From: Gulosibacter sediminis | GTDB taxonomy: Bacteria; Actinomycetota; Actinomycetes; Actinomycetales; Microbacteriaceae | DNA: 18,298 bases | Direction: 5' to 3' | Assembly: GCF_014904065.1 (NCBI RefSeq) | Contig: NZ_JACXJG010000020.1 | Coordinates: forward strand, 14,487-32,784 | Part shown: piece after piece, positions 5,489 to 13,658 of the stretch | Layout: each line of letters begins with the position of its first letter | How positions within the stretch are numbered: the first letter of the stretch is position 1 | The notes under the pieces: generated by a model | The model's input: only the letters and a program-made list of their open reading frames with translations | What the model was told of the DNA's origin: nothing | Database searches by the model: none | Translations under genes and position numbers: made by a program

Positions 5489-7789
5489 CTTTGCGATCTT
5501 GCGTCGCTCGAGCCAGACGGCGACCGCGATGCCCACCAGCGCGATCGCGAACCAGATGAGCAGGCGGCCGACCGCCGCACTGACGTTGATGGTCGAGCCC
5601 GCAATGAGCGCGCGGAACGCCTCGACCGAGTACGACAGCGGCAGCCACGGGTGGATCGCCTGATAGAACGGTGGCGTCGTCTGCACGGGATACGTCGCGC
5701 CCGCCGAAGAGAGCTGGAGCACGATCATCACGAGCGCGAGGAATCGGCCCGGAGCGCCGAGCAGCGCGACTAGCGCCTGGTTCATCGCGACGAAGGTTAC
5801 GCTTGCGAGGAACGCCAGACCAACTACCGGCCACACCAGTGCGTAGTCGACGCCGACGAGGAAGTGCACGACGAGCAGCATGAGCGTGCTCTGCACGAGG
5901 CCCATGATCGCGCCGGGCAAGAACGCCCGCAAGGTGTCGACGAGGATCGACCCACTGCCACGGGCCTTGCGAAGCGGCTCGTGCATCATGAAGTACGCCA
6001 TGCCGCCGACCCAGAGCGCGAGCGACATGAAGTAGGGCGCCATGCCGTCGGCATTCTTCTTGACCTGGTTCTGGCGGCTCGTGTCGAGCTGCACCGGGTT
6101 CGAGGTGACGTCCGCCAGCGTCTCTGACTCGCTGTCGGTGTAGGAGGGTACTTGGTCGACGCCGTCCTCAAGGCCCGAGGTGAGCTCGCCGCTGCCGTCA
6201 ATCAGTTGATCGAGGCCGTCGCGCAGTGAGCTAGTGCCGTCGGCCGCCTCGCCCGTGCCGTCGGAGACCTGGTGCGCGCCGTCGGCGAGCTCGTCAGCGC
6301 CGTCACTGAGCTCGCTCGTGCCACCCGCGAGGGTGTTCGCTCCCGAGGCGAGTGTGCTCGTGCCACCGGCGAGGGCCGAGGCGCCGTCGGCGAGCTGAGC
6401 GTTCGCGTCGGCGAGCTGCTGCGCGCCCGAGTTCACCTTCGCGATGCCGTCGGCGAGGGTGCCGGAGGCGTCGCGCAACTGCGAGGTGCCGCCCGCAAGG
6501 GTTTCGGCGCCGGTAGCGACCTGCTGCGCGCCGTCATTGAGCTGGTTAACCTGGTCGACGATCGCTCCCGGGTCCTGCAGCGCATCGAGGCTCGAGAGGT
6601 CGATCCCCTCGAGGCTCGTCGCCGCGTCGTCGAAGCCGGTCTGCACCTGCTGCGCGCCCGACTGAATCTGCGTCACGAGCGCAAGCTTTTCTTCGTCGGT
6701 GAGGGCGTCCCAGTTCGTCACGAGGTCGTCGAGGCCGGTCGCGACGTTCGAGGCACCCGTCTGCAGCTCGCCGCCCTGGGCGGTGAGCTGTTCGGCGACC
6801 TGCGCGACCGTCTCGGCGGTCGACGCGGCGCCGTTCACCGCATCCGCGAGCTGCTGCGTGCCGTCGGCGACCTGACCGGCGCCGTCGGCGAGGCTCTGCG
6901 CGCCATCGTCGAGCTGCGCCGCCTGGTCGGGCAGGCCCGCGGTCTGCGTCTCGAGCTCGGCCGTGCCGGCCGCGAGCTCGTTCGCACCGGTCGCGGCCTG
7001 CTGCGCGCCCGAAGAGAGCTGCTGCGCGCCCGCGTCGAGCGTCGCGGCACCCGAGGCGAGGTCGGATGCGCCGCTCGCGGCCTGGTCGGCCCCGCTCGCG
7101 AGCGTGTCGGCGCCACTCGCGAGTTCACCGGTGCCGCTGACGAGCTGGTTGATACCAACCAGCAGCTCGCCCGCACCGTCGTAGGCCTGGCCGATGCCAC
7201 TGCCGAGCTCTTCGGAGCCGTCGGCGGCATCCTGCAGGCTGCCGTGGATCGAGGTGAAGCCGGCGTAGATGTTCGTCAAATACTCGTGGGACACCTCGGT
7301 GGCGAGCTCGTCGGCAACGACGGTGCCGATCTGGTTCGCAATCGTGCCGACGAACATGTTCACGGCGTCGTTCGTCTCGATGTGCAGCTGCGCCCGCTTC
7401 GGGTCGTCGCCCGCGGGCGAGACCGCGTTCGCCGAGAAGTCCTCGGGAATCGTCAGCACCGCGAGCACCTCGCCGTCGGCGAGCTGCTCGGCGGCCTCGT
7501 CGGCCGACAGCTCCTCCCAGTCGAAGTTCTGCGCCTCGTCGCTGTCGACGAGCTTCTCGGTGAGCTGGTCGCCGAGGTCGACGGTCTTCGTCTCGCCGTC
7601 GGTCGTCTCGGTCGTGGTGGCGACATCGTTGTTCACGACGGCGGCCTGGATGTTGTCGAAGTTGCCCTGCGGGTCGCTGAACGAGCCCGTGAGCAGGCCC
7701 GAGTAAATGAGGGGCACCGTGGCGAGGCCAGCAAAGATGATGGCTCGCCACAGTTTTCCGTTGCGGTTCTTAGCTTGCGTTTCGGTCAT
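5387..7789 (-). CDS. YhgE/Pip-family membrane protein
   Basis: An 800-residue membrane protein of the YhgE/Pip family, which includes the Lactococcus phage infection protein and relatives with ABC-2-like C-terminal membrane domains. An N-terminal transmembrane helix is at about 13-33. A large external region follows, with a mixed domain (34-185) and a long xxxLxxG repeat region (about 190-545). Five predicted membrane helices lie between about 584 and 763. The ATG at 7789 overlaps the stop of the upstream tetR gene (ATGA), so the two are coupled and the regulator probably controls it. The hydrophilic tail of about 35 residues reads antisense into the SDR gene for 102 bp. In other bacteria such proteins act in phage adsorption or type VII-like secretion; the function here is not determined. 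Confidence 0.93.
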   Translation of the reverse strand: MTETQAKNRNGKLWRAIIFAGLATVPLIYSGLLTGSFSDPQGNFDNIQAAVVNNDVATTTETTDGETKTVDLGDQLTEKLVDSDEAQNFDWEELSADEAAEQLADGEVLAVLTIPEDFSANAVSPAGDDPKRAQLHIETNDAVNMFVGTIANQIGTVVADELATEVSHEYLTNIYAGFTSIHGSLQDAADGSEELGSGIGQAYDGAGELLVGINQLVSGTGELASGADTLASGADQAASGASDLASGAATLDAGAQQLSSGAQQAATGANELAAGTAELETQTAGLPDQAAQLDDGAQSLADGAGQVADGTQQLADAVNGAASTAETVAQVAEQLTAQGGELQTGASNVATGLDDLVTNWDALTDEEKLALVTQIQSGAQQVQTGFDDAATSLEGIDLSSLDALQDPGAIVDQVNQLNDGAQQVATGAETLAGGTSQLRDASGTLADGIAKVNSGAQQLADANAQLADGASALAGGTSTLASGANTLAGGTSELSDGADELADGAHQVSDGTGEAADGTSSLRDGLDQLIDGSGELTSGLEDGVDQVPSYTDSESETLADVTSNPVQLDTSRQNQVKKNADGMAPYFMSLALWVGGMAYFMMHEPLRKARGSGSILVDTLRAFLPGAIMGLVQSTLMLLVVHFLVGVDYALVWPVVGLAFLASVTFVAMNQALVALLGAPGRFLALVMIVLQLSSAGATYPVQTTPPFYQAIHPWLPLSYSVEAFRALIAGSTINVSAAVGRLLIWFAIALVGIAVAVWLERRKIAKLARDAGADAEVDEVRVLGGVNNVPNRASDGLGA
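6157..7222 (-). repeat. xxxLxxG heptad repeat region within the YhgE-type protein
   Basis: The encoded protein carries dozens of seven-residue units such as TLASGAD, ELADGAH and QLADGAS, interrupted by two non-repetitive segments (around residues 320-365 and 385-415). At DNA level this appears as recurrent GCGCCGTCGGCGAG-like words. The same periodicity leaves a long open frame on the opposite strand, which is not a gene. Confidence 0.85.
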
Positions 7790-8403
7790 TTCGTGAAGTC
7801 CGTCATTGAGTAGTTGGCCGCACCAGAGGCGGCAAGGATGTTCGCGGCGAATCGCTGCACGGTGGGTTCCAGGGCATTCTCGCCCATGAAATCGCTGGAA
7901 AGCCAGGCAATCGCGCGCCAGACGGCGCCGGCACCGAGGAATTCGGCGCGGGCCAGGGCCTCATGCTCGTCGACGCCCTCGCGAAGGCGGGGCGCGAGCG
8001 GCGAGTGGTGGAGGAATTGGTCGGCGAGGTAGTGGACGATGCCCGCGAGCACCGGCACGGCGGCCGGGCCGCTCAGAATCGGCAGGTAGATCGCGGCATC
8101 CCGCTGCAGTTCGCCGAACAGCAGCGTGAGGCGGGCGCGGGCGAAGTCGTCCCACGAGTCGCCCGGCATCCCGTTCGGCATGCGATCGAACAGCTCGCCG
8201 AGGCGCTGCAGGGTGGCGACGCGCACGAGGTCCGGCACATCGGTGAAGTGCTGGTAGAAGGTCGGCCGGCTCACGCCGGCGCGCTTCACGACATCGGTAA
8301 TCGAGGGCGTGCCCCCGTCCACAGCCAGGTGGGCCCAGACCGCCTCAATGAGGGCGGCGCGGGAGCGAAGGGCGCGTGGGTCGATGGCGTTCGTACTTGT
8401 CAC
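7786..8403 (-). CDS. TetR-family regulator of the yhgE operon
   Basis: A 205-residue TetR/AcrR-type repressor. The N-terminal helix-turn-helix is at about residues 33-53 (PSITDVVKRAGVSRPTFYQHF), with an all-helical ligand domain after it. The start is a GTG at 8403, 8 nt after a TAAATT -10 element with no Shine-Dalgarno sequence, so translation is probably leaderless. A perfect 22-bp palindrome covers the promoter and begins 7 bp upstream of the start codon, the usual arrangement for autorepression. Its stop codon overlaps the start of the yhgE-type gene, indicating a two-gene operon. The ligand is unknown; lipophilic compounds are common for TetR proteins that sit beside membrane proteins, but nothing here shows it. 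Confidence 0.92.
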   Translation of the reverse strand: MTSTNAIDPRALRSRAALIEAVWAHLAVDGGTPSITDVVKRAGVSRPTFYQHFTDVPDLVRVATLQRLGELFDRMPNGMPGDSWDDFARARLTLLFGELQRDAAIYLPILSGPAAVPVLAGIVHYLADQFLHHSPLAPRLREGVDEHEALARAEFLGAGAVWRAIAWLSSDFMGENALEPTVQRFAANILAASGAANYSMTDFTK

Positions 8404-8409
8404 GAGCGA

Positions 8410-8431
8410 CTAATTTACATTTGTAAATTAG
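8410..8431. promoter_or_regulatory. TetR operator, perfect 22-bp palindrome
   Basis: Arms CTAATTTACA and TGTAAATTAG are exact reverse complements separated by two bases. The sequence is AT-rich in a GC-rich genome and overlaps the -10 element and part of the spacer of the tetR promoter. I infer that it is the operator of the adjacent TetR protein. Confidence 0.85.
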
Positions 8432-8440
8432 ATTTCGCAA
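8412..8440 (-). promoter_or_regulatory. Promoter of the tetR-yhgE operon
   Basis: On the minus strand TTGCGA (8435-8440) and TAAATT (8412-8417) are spaced by exactly 17 bp. The -10 element ends 8 nt before the GTG start of tetR. The promoter lies inside the palindromic operator, so a bound repressor would block polymerase directly. Confidence 0.7.
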
Positions 8441-8667
8441 GGGGTGCCACACCGCCAACACACAGCTTGGTCGGTGCGATGACATCGGTGATGGGGTCCG
8501 CCAGCCAGCGCGAAATGCACGCTGTTGAATTCGTAAGCCTTGCTCGTTCTACCTGCGACGGCGCCGAGCATACCAAGGCTCAGGGACCCTGTGAGCATGG
8601 CAGTAGAGTCAGCATCAGTTAGCGAGGATTGACGGTGATGGACCCCTGGCGAACAAGGAGAGGCCCG

Positions 8668-9774
8668 ATGAACTCTGAAACCAGCGGTGTCGTATCGGCC
8701 CCACCAGTACCCGACAGGAGCATTCTTGCCCCCGCCACAGCAGAATTCGCCAATCTAGTCGAACGCCTCGTCGCCAGCGCCGAGCAGTGCCGCGGCGAAC
8801 CGCAAGCAATGCTCGCGACCCTCGGCGAAGACGCGATTTCGCCAGAGGACTTTCCACTCCCCGGCGAGCACACGCTTGCCCTCTGGGAGCTGCTCGCAGA
8901 AGTGGCCGCCACAGATCTGGTCGCAGCGCGCACGCTCGAACCCCACCTCGACGCACTGGCCATTACTGCGCAGAGTCCCGAACCAGTACCTGCCAAGGGC
9001 ACTTGGGGTGTGTATGCGGCGGAAGGTGGCGACTCACCGTTGACCGCCCACCATCATCTTGGCTCAGCGGCGGACGTGCATTTGAACGGCGTCAAGCCGT
9101 GGTGCTCGCTGGCGGGATCACTCGACGCCGCGTTGGTGACCGCCCACACGGACGAGGGACGTCAGCTATTCGCCATCGATCTTCACCACCCCGGCGTCCA
9201 GGTGGAACGGGTGCGATGGGTGAGCCGTGGGCTCGCGCACGTCCCCAGCGGCCCGATTCGTTTCGACAACGTCCCCGCCACAGCCGTCGGTGCCGTGGGC
9301 TGGTATTTCGATAGACCAGGATTCGCGTGGGGCGGCGCCGGGGTGGCCGCATGCTGGTTCGGCGGCGCCGTCGGTGTTTACCGCGATCTCGTCTCGGCGG
9401 CCGCGCAGCGGCCGCCGGATCAGATTGGTTTCGCCCTACTGGGTCGTGCCGCCCGGTTAGTTCGGACCGGGAAGACTGCGCTCACCGATGCAGCGGAACG
9501 CGTCGACAACGCCTCATTCGATTGGCCAGACTCCCTCGCGCTGCGCAGCACGATCGCAGACATCTGCGCCGACGTGCTCGAGATCTCGGGTGTGGCGCGC
9601 AGCCCTTCCGCCCTCGCGTTCGACGATGTGCATGCCCGTCGCGTCGCTGACCTCGCAATGTACCTGCAGCAGCATCACGGCGGCCGAGACGATGCCGCTC
9701 TTGGCGAGTTCATCGTGCGTGACGATCCGTGGCATGCGCTCACCGGGCCCTCAACTCTGGTCGCCAAATCATGA
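8668..9774 (+). CDS. Divergent acyl-CoA dehydrogenase-family protein
   Basis: A 368-residue protein with the outline of an acyl-CoA dehydrogenase. A helical N-terminal domain is followed by a middle beta domain at about 111-215 (GTWGVYAAEGG, LNGVKPWCSLAG, SGPIRFDNVPATAVG), corresponding to the flavin- and substrate-binding region, and a C-terminal helical bundle. Conservation is weak and I could not place the catalytic glutamate, so normal fatty acyl-CoA oxidation should not be assumed. Several starts are possible: TTG 8629, ATG 8638 and ATG 8668. The last is preferred because AAGGAG at 8655-8660 is 7 nt upstream. The 264 bp before it contain the tetR promoter and no other convincing gene. 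Its stop overlaps the ATG of the deacetylase/methyltransferase gene, so it opens a coupled operon. Its substrate may be carrier-bound or a glycolipid intermediate. Confidence 0.8.
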   Translation: MNSETSGVVSAPPVPDRSILAPATAEFANLVERLVASAEQCRGEPQAMLATLGEDAISPEDFPLPGEHTLALWELLAEVAATDLVAARTLEPHLDALAITAQSPEPVPAKGTWGVYAAEGGDSPLTAHHHLGSAADVHLNGVKPWCSLAGSLDAALVTAHTDEGRQLFAIDLHHPGVQVERVRWVSRGLAHVPSGPIRFDNVPATAVGAVGWYFDRPGFAWGGAGVAACWFGGAVGVYRDLVSAAAQRPPDQIGFALLGRAARLVRTGKTALTDAAERVDNASFDWPDSLALRSTIADICADVLEISGVARSPSALAFDDVHARRVADLAMYLQQHHGGRDDAALGEFIVRDDPWHALTGPSTLVAKS

Positions 9775-11138
9775 CCGCCCCGCGGTTCACGCACGACGAG
9801 CCCGGCACGGGCGCTTCCGACTGGGATTGTGCGCACGAGCTCCCCGGCGTCACGACGACACAACTCCTCTCCCCGGGCGCCCCGCTCGTCGTCGTCGTCG
9901 CCCATCCCGACGATGAAACACTCGGAGCGGGCGGTCTGATTGCGACGGCGGCCGCACACGGGCATGACGTCACCGTGGTGCTCTGCAGCGACGGTGAAGC
10001 GTCGCATCCCGACTCCCGCACGCACACGCGCCAAGAACTCGCCGTGATTCGACGGCGAGAGTTCACCGCAGCCATGGACGCGCTCGGGAGCACGTCGAGG
10101 AAGTCCTGCAACCGTGTTTCGTTCACTGCTCTGGGACTGCCCGACGGACATGTGGGCGAGTTCGGTACCGAAATTGAGGGGGAACTTCGACGACTCGTGA
10201 CTCCGGGCAGCACCATTGCATCGCCCTGGCGGAGCGACGGCCATCCCGACCACGACGCGGTCGGCGAGATAGCCGCGGCAGTAGCCGCCGAGCTTGAGCT
10301 GACACTGCTTGAATTTCCGATCTGGTACTGGCACTGGGCTCAGCCCGTCGCTGATCCTCGCTGGCGGTCCATGCGCATCTTTCGGCTCGATCCGAGCGCG
10401 GCGGGCGCAAAACGGCTTGCGATGGCCGCATATCCCTCCCAGACGACGCCGCTCTCCGCAGCGGCAGAGGACGCTCCTGTGCTCACAGAGCAGTTCTTGC
10501 AGCATTTTCACCGAGACACGGAGGTGTTCCTTCGCACCGAACCCGGCTCGCTCGGAGCGCCGCAAGCGCGCGAAACATTTAACTCGCTCTTCAACAGCGA
10601 CCCGGATCCCTGGCGCTTCGACAGCGATTACGAGGTGCGCAAACGAGAGGTCCTGCTTACATCGCTCTCTCGTCCGGTCTACCGGCAAGCGTTGGAGCTC
10701 GGGAGCGCGACCGGCGCGCTCACCGAGCGGCTGGCGCAGCGGTGCGAATCTGTGGTCGCGATCGATGCGAGTGACGTGGCCGTCGAGCGCAGCCGTGTCC
10801 GCTTGTCCCAGTACCGGCATGTTCGTGTCGAGCAACGCGAGCTACCCGCGGATTGGCCAGACACCGGTCCCTTCGACCTGGTTATCATGTCTGAATTCGG
10901 TTACTACCTCACTCGTATCGAGCTGGGGGAGGTCTTCGAACGGATCGAAGCGTCCGTGACGCCAGACGCACAGGTGGTGCTCTGCCATTGGTTGCACCCG
11001 ATCGACGGTTGGGCGCTGGACGGGCGTGACGTGCACGAAGCCGCCCGGCGACGTGGATGGACCGCGCGGGTCACGCACCACGAAGCGGACTTCCTTTTGG
11101 AAGTCTTCACATTGAACGCGTCGAGTGACTCGATATGA
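9771..11138 (+). CDS. Bifunctional PIG-L deacetylase / SAM-dependent methyltransferase
   Basis: A 455-residue fusion. Residues 1 to about 255 are a PIG-L/LmbE zinc deacetylase: the metal motif AHPDDE is at 44-49 and the second metal histidine is in HPDH at 158-161. Enzymes of this family remove N-acetyl groups from GlcNAc-type sugars, as MshB and PIG-L do. Residues from about 270 to 448 are a NodS-like class I methyltransferase, with DPDPWRFDSDYEVRK (277-291), the SAM loop LELGSATGALTERLA (308-322) and the acidic strand end VVAIDAS (328-334). The fusion suggests that the amine freed by deacetylation is then N-methylated; this is inference. It overlaps both neighbours by ATGA, which implies coupled translation with the dehydrogenase-like protein and the glycosyltransferase. 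Confidence 0.92.
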   Translation: MTAPRFTHDEPGTGASDWDCAHELPGVTTTQLLSPGAPLVVVVAHPDDETLGAGGLIATAAAHGHDVTVVLCSDGEASHPDSRTHTRQELAVIRRREFTAAMDALGSTSRKSCNRVSFTALGLPDGHVGEFGTEIEGELRRLVTPGSTIASPWRSDGHPDHDAVGEIAAAVAAELELTLLEFPIWYWHWAQPVADPRWRSMRIFRLDPSAAGAKRLAMAAYPSQTTPLSAAAEDAPVLTEQFLQHFHRDTEVFLRTEPGSLGAPQARETFNSLFNSDPDPWRFDSDYEVRKREVLLTSLSRPVYRQALELGSATGALTERLAQRCESVVAIDASDVAVERSRVRLSQYRHVRVEQRELPADWPDTGPFDLVIMSEFGYYLTRIELGEVFERIEASVTPDAQVVLCHWLHPIDGWALDGRDVHEAARRRGWTARVTHHEADFLLEVFTLNASSDSI

Positions 11139-11863
11139 GGGGTCCTGCGTGCTCGGCGTTGGCGGTGGTGATTCCGGTACGCGACGAAGCTGCGCTAATC
11201 GGACAAGCGGTCGTCGCGGCACTGGCGGCGATGACCGCTGCCGAGTCGAGTTTCGGCGTCCGCACTCTCCTTGTTCTCGCATTCGACACCTGCGTCGATG
11301 ACTCCGAGCTTGCCGCCCGCGCCGCATCTGCGGGCGATCCGCGGGTGGAGTTCGTGCGGCTCGAATCGGGCATGGTCGGACGAACACGCGCAGTCGGCGT
11401 CGCTACGGCGCTGGGGATCCTGAGGCTACCGCCCTCAAATGTCTGGATCGCCAACAGCGACGGCGACTCTCAAGTACCGGCCCACTGGTGCGTCGAGCAA
11501 CTGCGCGAGGCAGCGGAGGGCGCCGCCGCCATAGTGGGTACGGTGATCCCGACCGGCAGTAGGGACATGAACGAAACGCTCAGCAAATGGGCAGACGACT
11601 ATCGGCCGGTTGATGGGCACGAGCACGTCCATGGCGCGAACCTCGGTGTCCGAGCCGATGCGTACCTCGCGTCGGGCGGTTTCCCTCCGGTCACACACGA
11701 CGAGGATGTGCGTCTCGTGCAGGCTCTGCGGGCTGGAGGTTATCGCGTCGTGGCGTCCGCTCGATGTCCAGTGCACACCTCCGCGCGGACACTCGGTCGC
11801 GCGCCGCACGGTTTCGCGGACTACCTCGCCGGGTTGCAATCGGACGCGCCACGCAGTCGTTGA
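11135..11863 (+). CDS. Family-2 glycosyltransferase
   Basis: A 242-residue soluble GT-A glycosyltransferase. The nucleotide-sugar fold begins at ALAVVIPVRDEAALI (residues 9-22). The metal-binding DxD is DGD at 109-111 within NSDGDS, the acceptor region HGANLGVRADAYLASGGF is at 166-183, and the probable catalytic acidic motif DED is at 189-191. There is no membrane segment, so it acts on cytosolic or membrane-surface acceptors. The ATG at 11135 overlaps the stop of the deacetylase/methyltransferase gene. It is slightly shorter than typical family-2 enzymes but keeps all the main motifs. The -35 element of the following dps promoter overlaps its stop codon. Donor and acceptor cannot be predicted. 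Confidence 0.88.
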   Translation: MRGPACSALAVVIPVRDEAALIGQAVVAALAAMTAAESSFGVRTLLVLAFDTCVDDSELAARAASAGDPRVEFVRLESGMVGRTRAVGVATALGILRLPPSNVWIANSDGDSQVPAHWCVEQLREAAEGAAAIVGTVIPTGSRDMNETLSKWADDYRPVDGHEHVHGANLGVRADAYLASGGFPPVTHDEDVRLVQALRAGGYRVVASARCPVHTSARTLGRAPHGFADYLAGLQSDAPRSR

Positions 11864-11888
11864 GGTCTAACACAAGCGAGTCTGATAG
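11860..11888 (+). promoter_or_regulatory. Candidate dps promoter
   Basis: TTGAGG (11860-11865) and TGATAG (11883-11888) are 17 bp apart and lie 28 nt or more before the dps ATG. This would allow Dps to be made separately from the upstream glycosyl operon, for example under stress. Confidence 0.45.
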
Positions 11889-11916
11889 GCCTTCCGTACA
11901 GACGAACGGAGATCTC

Positions 11917-12441
11917 ATGGCAACAAAGAGCACATCGACGAAGACCAGCGCCCGCCGTAGCACCAGGCAGAATGCGGAGGGCGGGTTCAAGGCATCGGCA
12001 TCACTCACCGACGACCTCCAACGAGTACACATTGACCTCATCGAACTTCATCTACAGGGCAAGCAGGCGCACTGGAATGTTGTCGGCAAGAACTTCCGTG
12101 ATCTCCACCGCCAACTGGACGAGATTGTCCAGAGCGCGCGTGAGTTCAGCGATGAGGTCGCCGAACGCATGCGCGCGCTCCATGCCATTCCGGACGGACG
12201 CAGCGGCACGGTGGCCAAGAACACGACGCTGCCCGAGTTCCCCGCGGGCGAAGTCGACACCGCGGACACAATCGACCTCATCACCGAGCGACTCGAAACC
12301 ACAGTCGGCACGCTTCGGGACGTGCACGACAACGTCGACGAACAAGATCCGACGAGCGCCGACCTGCTGCACGCGATCATCCAACGCTTCGAGCAACTCG
12401 CCTGGATGGTGAGCGCGGAGAATCGCACACCGTCAAAGTAA
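11917..12441 (+). CDS. dps: Dps-family mini-ferritin
   Basis: A 174-residue Dps protein that oxidises and stores iron in a dodecameric shell and may bind DNA. The intersubunit ferroxidase ligands are all present: His52 in AHWN, His64, Asp68, Asp79 and Glu83. The first 19 residues are rich in Lys, Arg, Ser and Thr, a tail of the kind that gives DNA binding in other Dps proteins. The frame is open from 11764, but the ATG at 11917 is chosen because it gives the full family N-terminus and GGAG lies 5 nt upstream. It sits between two glycosyltransferase genes on the same strand with its own candidate promoter. It may be a bystander of the glycosyl cluster or a partner under oxidative or desiccation stress. 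Confidence 0.94.
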   Translation: MATKSTSTKTSARRSTRQNAEGGFKASASLTDDLQRVHIDLIELHLQGKQAHWNVVGKNFRDLHRQLDEIVQSAREFSDEVAERMRALHAIPDGRSGTVAKNTTLPEFPAGEVDTADTIDLITERLETTVGTLRDVHDNVDEQDPTSADLLHAIIQRFEQLAWMVSAENRTPSK

Positions 12442-12503
12442 CCACACGACCGAACCGAACACACTAGCTGCTGGCGCCATACGCGATTGTGAAGGGAATG
12501 CCG

Positions 12504-13604
12504 TTGACACCTCACCCTCCGATCCGTGTGGCGAGCGTGCCCGCCAACCACGTCTACGTTCAGCACCTCCAACCGCTACATCCAGTTCGGGAGGCAAGGG
12601 TGCTTCGGCTTGAGGACCCGACACCGGCGGGCTCGGGGGCCGGGGCTGCTGCGCGGTGGTGGCCGCCGGTGATGCTCGACCCCGAATGGGTTGAGCATCA
12701 CCGCGGCGAGTTCGATATTTTCCATATTCACTTCGGCTTCGACGCACGTACCCCCGAACAACTCGAAGCATTGGTTGCCGCCCTGCGGGCGGCCGGGAAA
12801 CCTCTGGTCTACACGGTGCATGATCTTCGCAATCCGCATCACGAAACCGACGAACTGCACGATGCACAGATCACCGTGCTGATGAACGCGGCCGATGAAC
12901 TCATCACACTCACCGACGGCGCGGCAGACGAGATTTCGCGGAGATGGCGAAGAACCGCGAGGGTGCTGCCCCATCCGCACGTCGTCCCCCTCGACTTGAT
13001 ACCAAGATACCAACGACAGCACCGCTCGCGGCGAAGCGCATTCCGCATCGGCGTTCACATCAAGAGCCTGCGTGCCAGTATGGATCCACTGCCGGTCATT
13101 CGCGCGCTTGTTGACTTGCGGCAGCGCCATGACGGCATCGTGATTCAAGTGAACGGCCACCGCGACGTGCTCGATCGAGACGGCGCGAGACGAGACCCCG
13201 TACTCGGCAGTTGGCTGCAGGAACAGGCAAAATCGGGCTGGATCGATTTGCGCGTTCACGATTATTTCTCGGATGCGGAGTTGTGGCGCTACCTGACAAG
13301 TCTTGACGCCTCGGTGCTTCCGTACCGATTCGGTACGCATTCTGGTTGGTTGGAAGCGTGCCGTGACGTGGGCACCACCGTCATCGCGCCAACCTGCGGG
13401 TACTACACGGACCAGGCACCGGTGATCTCATACCAGCACGATGAGAGCGGGTTCGATGCAGATTCGCTCCAGGCGGCCGTGCTGGCGGCAATTAGCGCAC
13501 CCCCCGCCCCTGTACCGAGCGCGTCATTTCGCCGGGCACAGCGTGAGGAGATTTCGCGCGAGCATGCGGACCTGTACCTACGGCTCGTGAACACTTCCCC
13601 ATGA
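12504..13604 (+). CDS. GT-B-type glycosyltransferase
   Basis: A 366-residue protein with the two-Rossmann outline of GT-B glycosyltransferases. IRVASVPANHVYVQHL opens the N-terminal domain, and DIFHIHFGFD (71-80) and VYTVHDLRNPHH (102-113) resemble the acceptor side of family-4 enzymes. RIGVHIKSLR (181-190) starts the C-terminal domain. LPYRFGTHSGWLEACRDVGT (272-291) sits where the donor-binding E-x7-E motif is normally found but keeps only one clear Glu. In-frame starts exist at GTG 12489, ATG 12498 and TTG 12504. Only the TTG has a well-spaced site, AAGGGA 6 nt upstream, so it is used here with moderate confidence. It converges on the minus-strand glycosyl operon. Confidence 0.85.
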   Translation: MTPHPPIRVASVPANHVYVQHLQPLHPVREARVLRLEDPTPAGSGAGAAARWWPPVMLDPEWVEHHRGEFDIFHIHFGFDARTPEQLEALVAALRAAGKPLVYTVHDLRNPHHETDELHDAQITVLMNAADELITLTDGAADEISRRWRRTARVLPHPHVVPLDLIPRYQRQHRSRRSAFRIGVHIKSLRASMDPLPVIRALVDLRQRHDGIVIQVNGHRDVLDRDGARRDPVLGSWLQEQAKSGWIDLRVHDYFSDAELWRYLTSLDASVLPYRFGTHSGWLEACRDVGTTVIAPTCGYYTDQAPVISYQHDESGFDADSLQAAVLAAISAPPAPVPSASFRRAQREEISREHADLYLRLVNTSP

Positions 13605-13658
13605 CGTGGGCGCCGCGGGCAGCCGTCACCGACGTGCGGTCCGTGCCTCGCTCTTGGA

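Noticed and set aside
6272..7813. A 513-codon open frame on the plus strand opposite the yhgE-type gene.
   Set aside because: It mirrors the repeated codons of the xxxLxxG region, has Arg/Gly/Leu-rich low-complexity content and matches no family, while the minus-strand protein is a clear family member.
8432..8667. A direct repeat of the tRNA-Arg 3' end that would mark the far edge of an integrated island.
   Set aside because: No copy of the 3' terminal sequence of the tRNA was found in this stretch and no integrase is present.
9675..10835. A 386-codon antisense open frame across the deacetylase/methyltransferase gene.
   Set aside because: Composition is Arg-rich and structureless, whereas the plus strand encodes intact catalytic motifs and overlaps its neighbours as an operon.
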